Origin: Planctomycetaceae bacterium
Lineage (GTDB): Bacteria; Planctomycetota; Planctomycetia; Planctomycetales; Planctomycetaceae
DNA length: 64,000 nucleotides
Reading direction: 5' to 3'
Assembly (NCBI GenBank): GCA_021732975.1
Contig: JAKFWC010000013.1
Coordinates: forward strand, 1-64,000
In this document: in pieces, positions 35,458 through 45,295 of the stretch
How the letters are laid out: each line of letters opens with the position of its first letter
Position numbering within the stretch: the first letter of the stretch is position 1
The notes under the pieces: model-generated
What the model saw: only the letters and a program-made list of their open reading frames with translations
Databases searched by the model: none
What the model was told of the DNA's origin: nothing
Made by a program: the position numbers and the translations under genes

Positions 35458-36375
35458 ATGGACGGCCAGTCTCTACGAAGGCAGCGTGGGTTTACATTGA
35501 TCGAACTGCTGGTGGTGATTGCCATCATCGCCATCCTCATCGCGTTGCTGCTACCGGCGGTCCAGCAGGCGCGCGAAGCGTCGCGGCGGATGAGTTGCCG
35601 AAACAATCTCAAGCAGATCGCCCTGGCGATGCACAACTACGAAGCGTCGTACACGGTTTTGCCACCGCGGCGAATTCTGACAGCGGGAAATGTGCGAGGC
35701 TGGGGCCCGTCGATTCTTCCGTATGTCGATCAGGCAAACCTTCAGGGGCTGTACCGGTTTGACAAGAATTTCTATGACCCCGAAAACGCGAGCGTCATTC
35801 AAATGCCGCTGTCCCTCTTCATGTGTCCGTCGGCACCCGGCCCGCGGATGGTAACCGTCATTCAGGGGAGTGTGACATCTCAGGGCATTGCCGGCGACTA
35901 CTTCGGGCCGAACAGCTTTTCCTCCACCAAGTATGGGACCACGTCCCTGAGCGGGAACAACCAGATCACGGGATTAGATGACCTGCCGCGAGTGCGTCGT
36001 TTTCGTGATTTCGTGGACGGCACCACGAACACGATTCTGGTTACGGAACAAGCGGGACGGTCCGACTACTATATCCGCGGAATCAAGCAGGCCAGCAATG
36101 CCGGCTTGAGTCAGGCCACCAATTGGGGCTCATGGCCCTCGTTCCAAGTGTTTCAGGTGCAGGTTTTTGGATCAGATAATGTGACCAAGGATGGTCCCGG
36201 AGGAACCTGCACCATTAATTGCAACAACAGTCAGGGCGTTTACAGCTTTCATCCCGGTGGGGCCAATGCAGCCTTGGCCGACGGTTCCGTCCGGTTGTTG
36301 AGCGAGAATATGGATGCGAACATTCTGTTTGCCGTGGTGACGATCAACGGTGGCGAAGTCGTCGGAGAGTATTAG
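35458..36375 (+). CDS. DUF1559 protein with canonical type IV prepilin N-terminus
   Basis: A 305-aa planctomycete-type pseudopilin. The N-terminal methylation motif [20 protein letters not shown] (residues about 11-30) is intact and would be cleaved by prepilin peptidase before F. The DUF1559 body follows ([21 protein letters not shown] then [19 protein letters not shown]) with the C-terminal [17 protein letters not shown]. Such proteins are exported and numerous in planctomycetes; their assembly role is unclear. It precedes a second, divergent DUF1559 protein by 48 bases. Confidence 0.92.
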   Translation: MDGQSLRRQRGFTLIELLVVIAIIAILIALLLPAVQQAREASRRMSCRNNLKQIALAMHNYEASYTVLPPRRILTAGNVRGWGPSILPYVDQANLQGLYRFDKNFYDPENASVIQMPLSLFMCPSAPGPRMVTVIQGSVTSQGIAGDYFGPNSFSSTKYGTTSLSGNNQITGLDDLPRVRRFRDFVDGTTNTILVTEQAGRSDYYIRGIKQASNAGLSQATNWGSWPSFQVFQVQVFGSDNVTKDGPGGTCTINCNNSQGVYSFHPGGANAALADGSVRLLSENMDANILFAVVTINGGEVVGEY

Positions 36376-36423
36376 GCTGTCATTGGTCGCTGACCCGCTT
36401 GGATTCATGTCACGGAGCACGGT

Positions 36424-37401
36424 ATGCAACAGACTCTCAGCCGGATGGAAGTGGTGGTTCTTTCGGGATGCGTGCTGGTGATCTTCGCCGTTCTTGCTCC
36501 TGCGGTTGTGGCAGCGCGGGATGAGGCAAGAGGGCAGGCATGCCAGGATCGATTGCGTCGCATCGGGACCGCGTTCTCTGAACACGCTTCAATTCATGGC
36601 GGGTTGCCACCTCGACGGACCGGGTTCAATGATGGCAACCCGTATGGCGGTTGGGGCGGGCAGATTCTGCCCTATCTGCACCTCGAAAACTTGTCAGGGC
36701 AGTTTGATCCGCGTTACGACTTTTTCGATCCTAAGAACAAAACTGTCGTCGAAGCTCCCATGCCGGTGTTTGTATGCCCGTCAAGTCCGGCGGAACGGTT
36801 CGTGCAGATCCAGTCCCAAGCCTCCACGAAGTCCTTGAATCCGGACAAGGATACGGTGTTTACCTGCAAAGCTGGTATTTCCGATTTCATCGCCTCGAAC
36901 GGAGTCTTGATGACCCGCAACGGTTACGGCATCAATGCGATGGGAGCGGAACGCGGGATCGGTAACGAACGTCAGCCAATGGCGGACAATCAAATCCTGC
37001 CACTGGCCAAAATTGCGGACGGCTTATCGAATACGTTGCTGCTGATCGAGCAATCCGGGCGGCCGTCGGCCTGGCGAAAGAACAAAGAGAAGCCGGGGGA
37101 CGGTCAGTTCGGCGTCAGTCCGAACGCGCGGGGGGCTTGGGCCGGGTGGGGGTCCATTGGTTTCAGCGCTGCTAATGCAGAGACCGGCGAAACGCCCGGC
37201 CGCGGTGACAGCACGGATTGTAGCGTGAACTGCAACAACTGGTTCGGCATTTACGGATTTCATCAAGGCGGGGCCAACGTCCTCCTCTGTGACGGGAGCG
37301 TGCGCTTTATGGGGTTGAAACTCGATCCGCTGACATTCGCCTATCTGACGGTTCGCGACGATGGGCACCTCATTGACCAGGACGTTTTCAGCAACGAATG
37401 A
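36424..37401 (+). CDS. DUF1559 protein with altered prepilin-like N-terminus
   Basis: A 325-aa DUF1559 member. The N-terminus MQQTLSRMEVVVLSGCVLVI keeps the E and a hydrophobic helix but lacks the [10 protein letters not shown] glycine-phenylalanine cleavage motif. The body retains RLRRIGTAFSEHASIHGGLP, GLSNTLLLIEQSGRP and FHQGGANVLLCDGSVRFM. Without the G-F site, prepilin peptidase may not process it, so it could be a membrane-anchored variant. It follows the canonical copy in the same operon. Confidence 0.85.
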   Translation: MQQTLSRMEVVVLSGCVLVIFAVLAPAVVAARDEARGQACQDRLRRIGTAFSEHASIHGGLPPRRTGFNDGNPYGGWGGQILPYLHLENLSGQFDPRYDFFDPKNKTVVEAPMPVFVCPSSPAERFVQIQSQASTKSLNPDKDTVFTCKAGISDFIASNGVLMTRNGYGINAMGAERGIGNERQPMADNQILPLAKIADGLSNTLLLIEQSGRPSAWRKNKEKPGDGQFGVSPNARGAWAGWGSIGFSAANAETGETPGRGDSTDCSVNCNNWFGIYGFHQGGANVLLCDGSVRFMGLKLDPLTFAYLTVRDDGHLIDQDVFSNE

Positions 37402-37455
37402 GCGCCGTCGCAGAAAAGATGCTCCACCTCGCTTTCGTTCGGGAAGTAGGTCTCG

Positions 37456-39030
37456 ATGACGAACTGGATTAACGATGAATGCCGTCGAATGCGTCCAAGC
37501 TGGTTGATGCTGCTGTTCATGGTGGCTGTGCCGAGCGGCATTTGTGCGGCGGAGCTTAGTCCCACGGATCTGTCTCGCCGGATTGACGAGCGACTGGGGC
37601 TGGCGAACGCGGACGAGTCTCAATTTGCCGACAAGACCGCATTTCTGCGCCGCCTGACTTTGGACATGGCCGGTCGCATCCCCACGATCGCCGAGGTCCA
37701 CGATTTTCACGATAACACATCCGAAACGCGGCGGGGCGACGCTATCCACCGCCTGATGCAGTCCGGCGTCTACGACAGGAACATGGCGACGTTCTGGCGT
37801 CGTGCGTGGGTTCCCCAAGCCGACACGCGCGAATTCGCATCGGTCGCCGACGGCTTCGAGCTGTGGCTGGCCCACCGCCTTCGAGAGGGAACCCGATACA
37901 ACGATCTCGTGGTCGAAATCCTGACGATGGACACCGGCCAACCCGCCACGGGCAAAACGACTCCGATCGGTTTTTACGAGGCCAATCTCTCCAAGCCGGA
38001 AAATCTGGCGGCCAGTTCGACACGGGCCTTTCTGGGCATCAATCTGGACTGCGCCCAATGCCATAATCATCCGTTTGCAAGATGGACGCGCGAGCAATTC
38101 TGGGAGACGGCCGCCTTTTTTGCCCTGCCCACGAGAGATGAGCATCAGCAAGCCCGGCTTCCGAAAGTCCGCATTCCCGATACCGAATTAGAATACGAAC
38201 CGGCACTGCTCACCAAAGCCGAAATTTCGTTTCCGGCGAAGCTCGATTCGGTGTCACTTCGGCAGGTTCTGGTGGACTGGATGAAAGCCGATCGCGAACG
38301 ACTGCTGGCGAAAAATGCCGTGAATCGAATGTGGGCACACTTCTTTGGAGAAGCCCTCATCGAACCGCTGGACGATCTCAGCCGCGATGAATTTCAATCC
38401 GGTGATCGGGCGGACCTGTTGAAGGAGATTGCGGAGACCTTTATCGCCAGCGGTTACAAGCTCGATTTTCTCGTTGAGGGAATCGTCGGTAGCAAGGCTT
38501 ATCGTCTTGCGGCATCCACGGCGGCGTCAAGAGTCCCATCTGAACACCCCGCAGAGGATAAGACACCTTTCCGGCTGCACCATGCTTCGGTTCGTGGATT
38601 GACGGGAGAGCAGCTCTACGACAGCCTGCAAACGGCGGCGGGGTTACCGGCAGAACGGCGCGATCTCGCCGGAGGGTCAACCCGCGGGCGACGGCGCGAT
38701 TTTCCGGCCCAGTTCTACGTTGAGCGGACTCACCATGCCGAACGGTCGATTTCGCAGGCCCTGGCGCTGATGAACGGGGCCTTGGTCAACGAACTGACTT
38801 CGGCGAAGTCGAACTCGATGCTCGCGTCGGTCCTGAGTTCTCCTTTCATGACCCTCGATGAGCAGATCGACACGGTTTATCTCGCAGTCCTTGGACGACA
38901 TGTCCGAGAGAATGAACTGCCGGTCGTGAAACGAAACTTTCTTGCGTCGCCCGATGCGGGACGCGAGCAGCACCTGGGGAATTTGTTCTGGGTGCTGGTG
39001 AATTCGGCCGAGTTCAACACCAACCACTGA
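37456..39030 (+). CDS. DUF1549/DUF1553-type protein
   Basis: A 524-aa exported protein with a hydrophobic N-terminal segment (LMLLFMVAVPSGICAAE). The DUF1549 part is DKTAFLRRLTLDMAGRIPT, then LGINLDCAQCHNHPFARWT, a CxxCH-like site as in a c-type heme context, and a DUF1553-type C-terminal part (AERSISQALALMNGALVNEL). These proteins are paired with DUF1501 in planctomycete genomes and are thought to act in the periplasm. It precedes DUF1501 by 17 bases. Confidence 0.88.
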   Translation: MTNWINDECRRMRPSWLMLLFMVAVPSGICAAELSPTDLSRRIDERLGLANADESQFADKTAFLRRLTLDMAGRIPTIAEVHDFHDNTSETRRGDAIHRLMQSGVYDRNMATFWRRAWVPQADTREFASVADGFELWLAHRLREGTRYNDLVVEILTMDTGQPATGKTTPIGFYEANLSKPENLAASSTRAFLGINLDCAQCHNHPFARWTREQFWETAAFFALPTRDEHQQARLPKVRIPDTELEYEPALLTKAEISFPAKLDSVSLRQVLVDWMKADRERLLAKNAVNRMWAHFFGEALIEPLDDLSRDEFQSGDRADLLKEIAETFIASGYKLDFLVEGIVGSKAYRLAASTAASRVPSEHPAEDKTPFRLHHASVRGLTGEQLYDSLQTAAGLPAERRDLAGGSTRGRRRDFPAQFYVERTHHAERSISQALALMNGALVNELTSAKSNSMLASVLSSPFMTLDEQIDTVYLAVLGRHVRENELPVVKRNFLASPDAGREQHLGNLFWVLVNSAEFNTNH

Positions 39031-39047
39031 ATGAAATGCAGGTTCGC

Positions 39048-40328
39048 ATGTTGAATCATCCTGTTTCACGACGCGCCGCGATTCGCGGCTTGTCGCTTGG
39101 CACATTGGGTTGGACCACGACAAGTTGGTTGCCGGCCTTAGCCGATGTCGCCGCCGAGACCAGTAACAAGCCCAAGTCCGTGATTCTGATTTGGTTGAAC
39201 GGCGGCCCGGCCACCATTGACCTGTGGGATCTGAAGCCTCAACACGAAAACGGTGGGCCTTTCCGGGAAATCGCGACCGCAGTCCCAAGCATGCAGATCA
39301 GCGAACACTTGCCGACGTTAGCAACGATGGCATCGGAGTTTTCTATCGTTCGTTCGATGTCGACGCGCGAGGGGGATCACTCGCGCGCCCGAGTCGTGTC
39401 GCTGACCGGTTACACCCCGCAAGGAGCGATTCAGTTTCCTGCCCTCGGTTCACTCGTAGCTCACGAGTTCAACGTAACCAATGACATTCCCAATTATGTG
39501 CATGTCGGTGGACAACCCACGGTCAGCGGAGGGGGATTTCTAGGACCGCAGTACGCACCGTTTGTCGTCGGTGGGCGAGGACGACGGGAGATGCCGGCGG
39601 CGAATGCCGTCCTGAAAGTCGAAGACCTTCACGCGGAATCGGAATCATTGCTGGCGCAGCGCCTGCGATTGCAAGCGGAATTGCGGTCCGTCTCCCGGAT
39701 GCCTGCGTCACCCGTCGTCGATGCCTTGGAATCGGCCTATGATCGCGCCCTGCGACTGATGAATCCCCGAGCGGCGGCGGCCTTTAACCTTGATGACGAA
39801 GAACGATCGCTGCGGGATTTGTATGGCACCGGCGCGTTCGGGCAAGGATGTCTCCTGGCGCGCCGCCTGGTGGAACGGGGCGTGAGTTTTGTCGAAGTGT
39901 CGCTCGATGGCTGGGATACCCATGCCAATAACTTCGATCGGGTTAAGGAACTGTCGCAACAGCTCGATCGGGGGATGGCGTCGCTGCTGAAAGACCTGCG
40001 TGAGCGGGGTCTCCTCAAGGACACCTTGATCGTTTGCCAGGGGGAATTCGGTCGCACCCCGCGCATCAATGGTCAGGCTGGTCGAGACCACTGGCCCTCC
40101 ACTTGGTCGGTGGTCCTGGCCGGGGCGGGAATTCGGGGTGGCCAAGTGGTGGGCAGCACTTCGCAGGACGGAATCAAACTCGCCTCGAAGCCTACCCACA
40201 CCGCCGATTTGTTGGCCACGGTGTTCCGCAGCATCGGGCTCGATCCTCGGAAGCAAAACATGTCCAACGTCGGACGGCCGATTCGCCTTTCCGACCCGAA
40301 CGGCGAGGCCATCGAGGAGTTGTTGTGA
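39048..40328 (+). CDS. DUF1501 Tat-exported protein
   Basis: A 426-aa DUF1501 protein related to arylsulfatase-like alkaline phosphatase-fold enzymes. The twin-arginine signal is HPVSRRAAIRGLSLGTLGW. The body holds SVILIWLNGGPATIDLWDL, FVEVSLDGWDTHANNFDRV and LIVCQGEFGRTPRINGQAG, the family core with metal-binding-like residues (D, H, E). The start at 39048 is preferred because it begins the Tat n-region; an ATG four codons upstream is possible. It is coupled (GTGA) to the EF-hand gene. Confidence 0.9.
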   Translation: MLNHPVSRRAAIRGLSLGTLGWTTTSWLPALADVAAETSNKPKSVILIWLNGGPATIDLWDLKPQHENGGPFREIATAVPSMQISEHLPTLATMASEFSIVRSMSTREGDHSRARVVSLTGYTPQGAIQFPALGSLVAHEFNVTNDIPNYVHVGGQPTVSGGGFLGPQYAPFVVGGRGRREMPAANAVLKVEDLHAESESLLAQRLRLQAELRSVSRMPASPVVDALESAYDRALRLMNPRAAAAFNLDDEERSLRDLYGTGAFGQGCLLARRLVERGVSFVEVSLDGWDTHANNFDRVKELSQQLDRGMASLLKDLRERGLLKDTLIVCQGEFGRTPRINGQAGRDHWPSTWSVVLAGAGIRGGQVVGSTSQDGIKLASKPTHTADLLATVFRSIGLDPRKQNMSNVGRPIRLSDPNGEAIEELL

Positions 40329-41746
40329 AAAGGTTGTTGGTCTCGATGCTGGCCCTGTCCGTATGCGCAATCGAACTCCGCGGACAAATGAATGAGTCCG
40401 CGCAGACTCCCTCGGAATTGCTGCGCGTGATCGAAGCTGGACACCCTCACGAAATCGCGCTTCGCATCACCGTGGATGAAATGTCGCTCGACGAGTATTG
40501 GACCAGCACCTTCGATTCCATCTTTGCTTTCGCCGACGTCGACTCCGATGGATTGTTGAACGAAGACGAACTCCGACTGATCCCCTCAGCCAGAGCCGTG
40601 CGATTGTCACTGGGCACGGGATTCACCCCTCCCGTTGCGACCATACTGTCACTGAATGAAATCGTTGCGACCGAGTCGCCCACATGCTCAAAAGATGCCT
40701 TGGGAAAATACTACCGTCGCCACGGTGTGGGACGAGTGACCTTTGGTACGGGACAGCTTCCCCACACGGCGGCTCTCACCCAGGCGATCGTTCAATCGCT
40801 CGATCAAGATCGTGATGGGACGATCTCGGAGGCCGAGTTATCCAAGGCGGAAGTCGTCTTGCGGCGACGGGATGCTAATGACGATGAACTCATCGGCGTC
40901 GGAGAGTTCGTTCCGAATGTGAGTTACCCCGGCCAGTGGGCGGCGAATCCTCTCGCAACATCTGCAAATATCGATATCTCTACTCTTGGCGATGGCAGCC
41001 TGCGACTCCTGCGCGGCCAGAAGCTAGCGAGTGATGCGGCCGGTGACACTTCGGGACAATTGACAGATTGGAGCATTGCCATTGCTGACCGTATCAAAGT
41101 GTCTCCTCTTGAACTGGTCACGAAGACCCGCGGTGTAGTCTGGAGCGTCCCGGGACCGCTGAGTGCATTGAACAGTGCGTTGGGCGAAGAACTGGCGAAT
41201 GCCGATGCGGAACCTTCCACTGAGCCGGAAGGAAACCGGAACCGAGGACGCCGAGCCTCCCGAGCCTGGTTGACTCCACTGGTCGATCGGGATCGCAACG
41301 GCATGGCTTCTCAGGAAGAAATCGACCGGTGGCTCGCGCTGCAGCGCCAGATCATTCGCGGCCAGTTGCTAATCAGCATCTATCACGACGGCGGACTGTT
41401 TGAGATGCTGGATGCGAACCACGATGCGGCACTATCGGTGCGCGAACTGCGGACGGCGTGGCAGACCTTGAAAATCGCGTCCTGCACGTCTGAAGATCGC
41501 GTCGACCTCGATCGCATTCCAAACGTGCTGCTGTTGATCGTGAGTCAGGGATACCCCGACAGTCTCGCCAGCACGACCACGACCAGTGTGGAGTGGTTCC
41601 GCCGGATGGATCGCAATTCCGACGGCGATGTCTCGCGCCGCGAATTCACGGGGTCGCCCGACGCCTTCCGTCGGCTGGACCAAGACCGCGATGAATTGCT
41701 TTCACCCCGCGAAGCGGAATCGCCGACCGCGGAGTTGAATCCATAA
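40325..41746 (+). CDS. Exported EF-hand repeat protein
   Basis: A 473-aa protein starting with GTG that overlaps the DUF1501 stop (GTGA, 40325-40328). A signal peptide (LLVSMLALSVCAIELRG) precedes at least seven EF-hand-like loops: DVDSDGLLNEDE, DQDRDGTISEAE, DANDDELIGVGEF, DRDRNGMASQEE, DANHDAALSVRE, DRNSDGDVSRREF and DQDRDELLSPRE. It probably binds calcium in the periplasm or outside. It closes the DUF1549-DUF1501 operon, a common planctomycete arrangement. Confidence 0.88.
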   Translation: MKRLLVSMLALSVCAIELRGQMNESAQTPSELLRVIEAGHPHEIALRITVDEMSLDEYWTSTFDSIFAFADVDSDGLLNEDELRLIPSARAVRLSLGTGFTPPVATILSLNEIVATESPTCSKDALGKYYRRHGVGRVTFGTGQLPHTAALTQAIVQSLDQDRDGTISEAELSKAEVVLRRRDANDDELIGVGEFVPNVSYPGQWAANPLATSANIDISTLGDGSLRLLRGQKLASDAAGDTSGQLTDWSIAIADRIKVSPLELVTKTRGVVWSVPGPLSALNSALGEELANADAEPSTEPEGNRNRGRRASRAWLTPLVDRDRNGMASQEEIDRWLALQRQIIRGQLLISIYHDGGLFEMLDANHDAALSVRELRTAWQTLKIASCTSEDRVDLDRIPNVLLLIVSQGYPDSLASTTTTSVEWFRRMDRNSDGDVSRREFTGSPDAFRRLDQDRDELLSPREAESPTAELNP

Positions 41747-41815
41747 CCTGTTGGTTGATCCCGCCATCGATCCGCTGTCATAGCGGAAAAAGGTTTCACA
41801 AACGTCCTTTTAGCA

Positions 41816-42698
41816 TCACTTCGGATTCAGAAAGCCGAGGCTGTTCATCCATTCGGCGCAGCGCTGCGGCCAATCGTTAATCGGTTTGCCCTCTTTGCGC
41901 ATGCCGAATCCGTGTCCACCCTTCGCGCAAATGTGGAGTTCGGCCGACAGATCGCGCTTCTTATACTCCAGGTACAGCATCGCCGATTCTACCGGGTTGG
42001 TTTTGTCATCGTGAGCCACCAGGAAGAACGCTGGCGGCGCATCAGTCGGGAGGCTGAATCCCGGACGGAACTTTGACGGATCCGCTTTGTCGAGAAAACC
42101 GCAGCGTAGATGAACACAAGAAAATCCGGGCCGCGCGGATCATCCAGTTCCGGCTTTTGGACATAGGTTCGACTGCCGCGATCCCACGCCGCATGCCCGG
42201 CCAAGTTGGCTCCCGCCGAGAACCCCAACTGCCCAACTCGCTGCGGATCGATCCTCCATTCCTCTGCATGGTGTCGAACCAGTCCCAAGGCACGTTGGAT
42301 ATCTTGGACCGGCAGCTCGAACATGTCCCGCTCGTCGCGAGTGGCGTCCGGTACTTCAGCAGCACCGCCGTCACCCACAATAAATTCAGCCATTCACAGA
42401 CTTGTGTCCCTTCGTGAGCATACGACAGGAACATGAAGCCGCCGCCGGGAGCCACAATCACGGCCGTTCCATTCGGCTTCTCGGGTCGGAAGACCGTGAT
42501 GGTCGGATCGCTCACATCGGTGATGCGGTTCGGTCCGGCTCCACCGTAAGACTGAATGAGCTTCGCTGTCGCTTCAGACTTAGGAACCATCGCTGTCGGC
42601 GGCCCATCGGGCCAGAGTTTCAAAGTGATTGGCTCGGCCGCGACCGCAACATCGGACACAGCACATAACACGAAGAGGCCCAACAAGTGCGTTTTCAT
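41816..42698 (-). pseudogene. Frameshifted alpha/beta-hydrolase (BD-FAE esterase-like)
   Basis: The 5' part (from 42698) has a signal peptide and a PTITVFRPEKPNGTAVIVAP then GGGFMFLSYAHEGTQ oxyanion-region motif. A later frame (about 42350 to 42100) continues with the nucleophile elbow GQLGFSAGANLAGHAAW. The end lies in a third frame (PVESAMLYLEYKKRDLSAE then CAKGGHGFGM, the catalytic His region). Two frameshifts, near 42350 and near the AAAA run at about 42094-42100, separate them. The latter is a one-base loss that, repaired, gives LDKADPSKFRPGFSLP. It would be a secreted carboxylesterase. Sequencing error is the main alternative to real decay. Confidence 0.72.
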
Positions 42699-43524
42699 AT
42701 ACGTTCGATCTCTAGGGCAAGGGCATCAGCTAATGAATTGTCGGTTTCAGTCGCTTTTGTCACACCACACGACCACATATTACAAAAGACGGTTGAGTCT
42801 TGTTGACTTTCGACGCCGGAACTCCAACTTCACCCAACTCGGCTGGCATTCGAGGATGTCGAAATTCTGGGCTGGCAAGTGTCGCCGCAATGACGCCGTT
42901 CCTCCCTCGGTCGAGGATCGCTGAAAGTTTGCTCAGACCAGATTTGGTGTGGGTGTGCCTATCGACGATTGTGAACTTCGCGCTCTGAGTGTTGAACAAT
43001 GAGATTGTCCAGCTTTCCTAAACAGTGGTTTTGCCCCACCCCAACCATTGATCTGGCGTGGGGAACGCGCCCGCAGAAGGGAGCTACTGGGGGGAGAAGA
43101 ATTTCTCCGAAATCTTTTTCTGCTCGCGATAAATTGCCTTGCCACGCATGATGTTGTCGCCTTTAATCGCCTTGCCAGCACGAAGTGTCTTGGCGAGTGG
43201 CAATTGCTGCCACGATTTGCGGCTCCGAACCAATGTTGTTCGGTCACTCTCGCAAGTACCCCGACATCGCGGCTGAAGATGGCCCGTCGATTTCTGCGAG
43301 GGAGTGCTGAAGCCCGCCCAGCTTCGTTCCTGCGAACGTCTTATTACTCATCGCCATGTTGCGATGGCCGACGTCGCGCTGACCACCTGGGGAAACTGCG
43401 GACCATGTTTCCGCTGACTCATTTCGTGCAGATGCGGCTCCAATCCGACTTGTCCGGCGCATCTCCGATTTCTTCCAAAGTGGCCGAACCGCTGCCCATG
43501 AGGTTTGGCGCGGTTTTTGAGCTT
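42699..43524. other. Intergenic interval without supported genes
   Basis: About 830 bases. A minus-strand frame ending at 43084 reads AGKAIKGDNIMRGKAIYREQ before the stop and looks somewhat protein-like, but it has no proper start in frame and is not supported as a gene. No RNA gene is recognised. Confidence 0.4.
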
Positions 43525-43586
43525 CGTGACCCGGAGGGTCACGGTCCGCACGCGCTGTGCGGACAGCACGCGGAGGCTACGTCCGC
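43525..43586. repeat. Three tandem hairpins (REP-like element)
   Basis: Three consecutive dyads: CGTGACCC-N3-GGGTCACG (43525-43543), GTCCGCAC-N5-GTGCGGAC (43544-43564), GCGGA-N7-TCCGC (43570-43586). The first two abut with no gap. They lie 61 bases before the radical SAM start. The pattern resembles dispersed palindromic repeats found in planctomycete intergenic regions, which I recall but cannot check here. Confidence 0.7.
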
Positions 43587-43646
43587 TTGGAGTGTTGCCA
43601 TTGGTGCGACGTTCCTATCATCCCCCTTCGTGACGAGGAAGAAACT

Positions 43647-44705
43647 GTGCAACTGAATGTCATTCAATTCCCCAACCGCAAGCAGATCATCGCTCCGTCG
43701 ACGTGGACCAAGAAGAGGCTCGCCGACTTCCACGTCGAAGCTCTTTTGTACTGCCAGTACAAGTGTTGTTATTGCAGTTCTAATTCGGGACGGCACCTCA
43801 AGACCATTCGTCCCGAACTCGAAGCAGCCGTTCAACGGGCCACTGGTTGTGACTTTGATCCTCATGACTCTGTGAACATGACGATTGCGTTCGAAGATGT
43901 TGTCAAGGCTCTCGAAGCGGAACTTGCTGAATATCGTACAAGGCCCGGCCGTGGCAAAACGCTGGTCTACTCGCAGTTGACGGACGGACTTTCCCCAGTG
44001 GTGCTTCGCGATGGGACAGCTCGCCGGATTCTAGAACTGTTGGTCGAGAAGACCGACTATCGAATTCGCATCCTGACCAAGAACTCTATTGTGGGATCAC
44101 CGCGATGGATCGAGTTCTTCCTGGGCCACCCGGAGCGGTTCGTTGTCGGTCTTTCCATCGGCACGTTGGACGACAGATTTGGTCGTCGCCTGGAACAAGG
44201 TACTCCTCGCCCCACTTCGCGCATCACAGCACTTCGTGCCTTGCAGGACGCTGGTGTGCCGACATATGGGATGCTGTGTCCCGTGTTTCCAGAAGTGCTC
44301 CAAAGTGATCAATTGGAACGGCTGCTCGACGCGATTCGGCCGGAATTCTGCGAGCATGTCTGGGCTGAGCCCTACAACGATCGCCAGAACTGGCGCTATG
44401 TCCGCAAGTGCTTTGAACCACAGTCCTTCATGTGGAACTGGATGTCGCACGTTTATGGGGCACGCAAAAAGGCTTTCTGGAGCAGTTATGCCACAGAGCT
44501 TTACACTCGCATTCGTGAGCGCGCGATGCGCGATGGCTGGATCGACCGGCTGTGCTATCTGCTGTACGAGAAGCAGATCACGCATCAGGATGCCGACAGC
44601 TTTCACGACCTGCAAGGAGTGCTCTTGCAGTCCAAAAAAGACGACCAAGGCTTCAGTCGCCACTCGAAGTTCGCAGAGTTCCAGGCAGCATCGCGCGCGA
44701 AGTAG
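43647..44705 (+). CDS. Radical SAM protein (SPL-like)
   Basis: A 352-aa radical SAM enzyme. The cluster motif ALLYCQYKCCYCSSNSG provides C-x3-C-x2-C for a 4Fe-4S centre. Later strands RILTKNSI and VGLSIGTLDDRFGRRLEQG resemble the spore photoproduct lyase-like family that binds DNA or large substrates. The specific reaction is not assigned. It starts with GTG after an AGGAAG site; a longer in-frame extension is not domain-like. It precedes a hypothetical gene and a GIY-YIG protein on the same strand. Confidence 0.8.
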   Translation: MQLNVIQFPNRKQIIAPSTWTKKRLADFHVEALLYCQYKCCYCSSNSGRHLKTIRPELEAAVQRATGCDFDPHDSVNMTIAFEDVVKALEAELAEYRTRPGRGKTLVYSQLTDGLSPVVLRDGTARRILELLVEKTDYRIRILTKNSIVGSPRWIEFFLGHPERFVVGLSIGTLDDRFGRRLEQGTPRPTSRITALRALQDAGVPTYGMLCPVFPEVLQSDQLERLLDAIRPEFCEHVWAEPYNDRQNWRYVRKCFEPQSFMWNWMSHVYGARKKAFWSSYATELYTRIRERAMRDGWIDRLCYLLYEKQITHQDADSFHDLQGVLLQSKKDDQGFSRHSKFAEFQAASRAK

Positions 44706-44770
44706 CGATCGGTCGCTGATCAGAACTGTCGATCAACTCGAACGTCACTCAACAAAGAAAGATCAACAAG

Positions 44771-45175
44771 ATGGACAATTCCAGCGAGAAGATGATTCAG
44801 CGCCTGCGGACCTCGAAAGCGGCGGCCCAGGCACAAGCCTATGCCAATGGCCAGAGCTGCGGCCGAAAGTGGGCTGAGGAAGCCGCCGAATGGAGCGAAC
44901 TGAACCGCCTTTCCCTCGTCCGTGACGAACACCGCCGTCGGAATCAGTGGGATGACCTGTTCGATGGAATCGGCTCTGCCTGGTCGGCCGGTGAGGCTCT
45001 GCACCACATGCTGATGGGTGGAGAGGATGTCGATGGCAGCCCGGACCGTGCTGAATCGGCTTCGTTCTGGGAGGGGCTTGGCGTCCTGGATGAACAGCAA
45101 ACCGACAGTCGGTTCGTCCTGGGCTTCGCGGACGGCGCGGCTGAGCAGTACGCGCGGGTTGAGTCTCAGGTGTAG
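44771..45175 (+). CDS. Hypothetical protein (134 aa)
   Basis: An acidic, helical protein (SSEKMIQRLRTSKAAAQAQA, then WDDLFDGIGSAWSAGEALHH and GFADGAAEQYARVESQV). Not recognised. It lies 65 bases after the radical SAM gene and before the GIY-YIG gene, so the three may be co-expressed. Confidence 0.6.
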   Translation: MDNSSEKMIQRLRTSKAAAQAQAYANGQSCGRKWAEEAAEWSELNRLSLVRDEHRRRNQWDDLFDGIGSAWSAGEALHHMLMGGEDVDGSPDRAESASFWEGLGVLDEQQTDSRFVLGFADGAAEQYARVESQV

Positions 45176-45252
45176 GGTCCAGCAGCTGCGTCGCTCGACC
45201 ATGTTGTAATGACCATTCCCGGCTCACCAAGAGGGCGTGCCCGAAATCTTTT

Positions 45253-45283
45253 GACTGCCGGACTCATGACGAGTCCGGCAGTC
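45253..45283 (+). promoter_or_regulatory. 13-bp hairpin just upstream of the GIY-YIG ribosome site
   Basis: Arms GACTGCCGGACTC (45253-45265) and GAGTCCGGCAGTC (45271-45283) form a perfect 13-bp stem with a five-base loop. The stem ends directly before a GAAGGG ribosome site (45284-45289) and the ATG at 45296. It could control translation or end upstream transcription; no T-run follows. Confidence 0.75.
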
Positions 45284-45295
45284 GAAGGGCAGCCC

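Noticed and set aside
43084-43230. Minus-strand frame with a protein-like AGKAIKGDNIMRGKAIYREQ end
   Set aside because: No start codon with ribosome site in frame, and the upstream part looks random.
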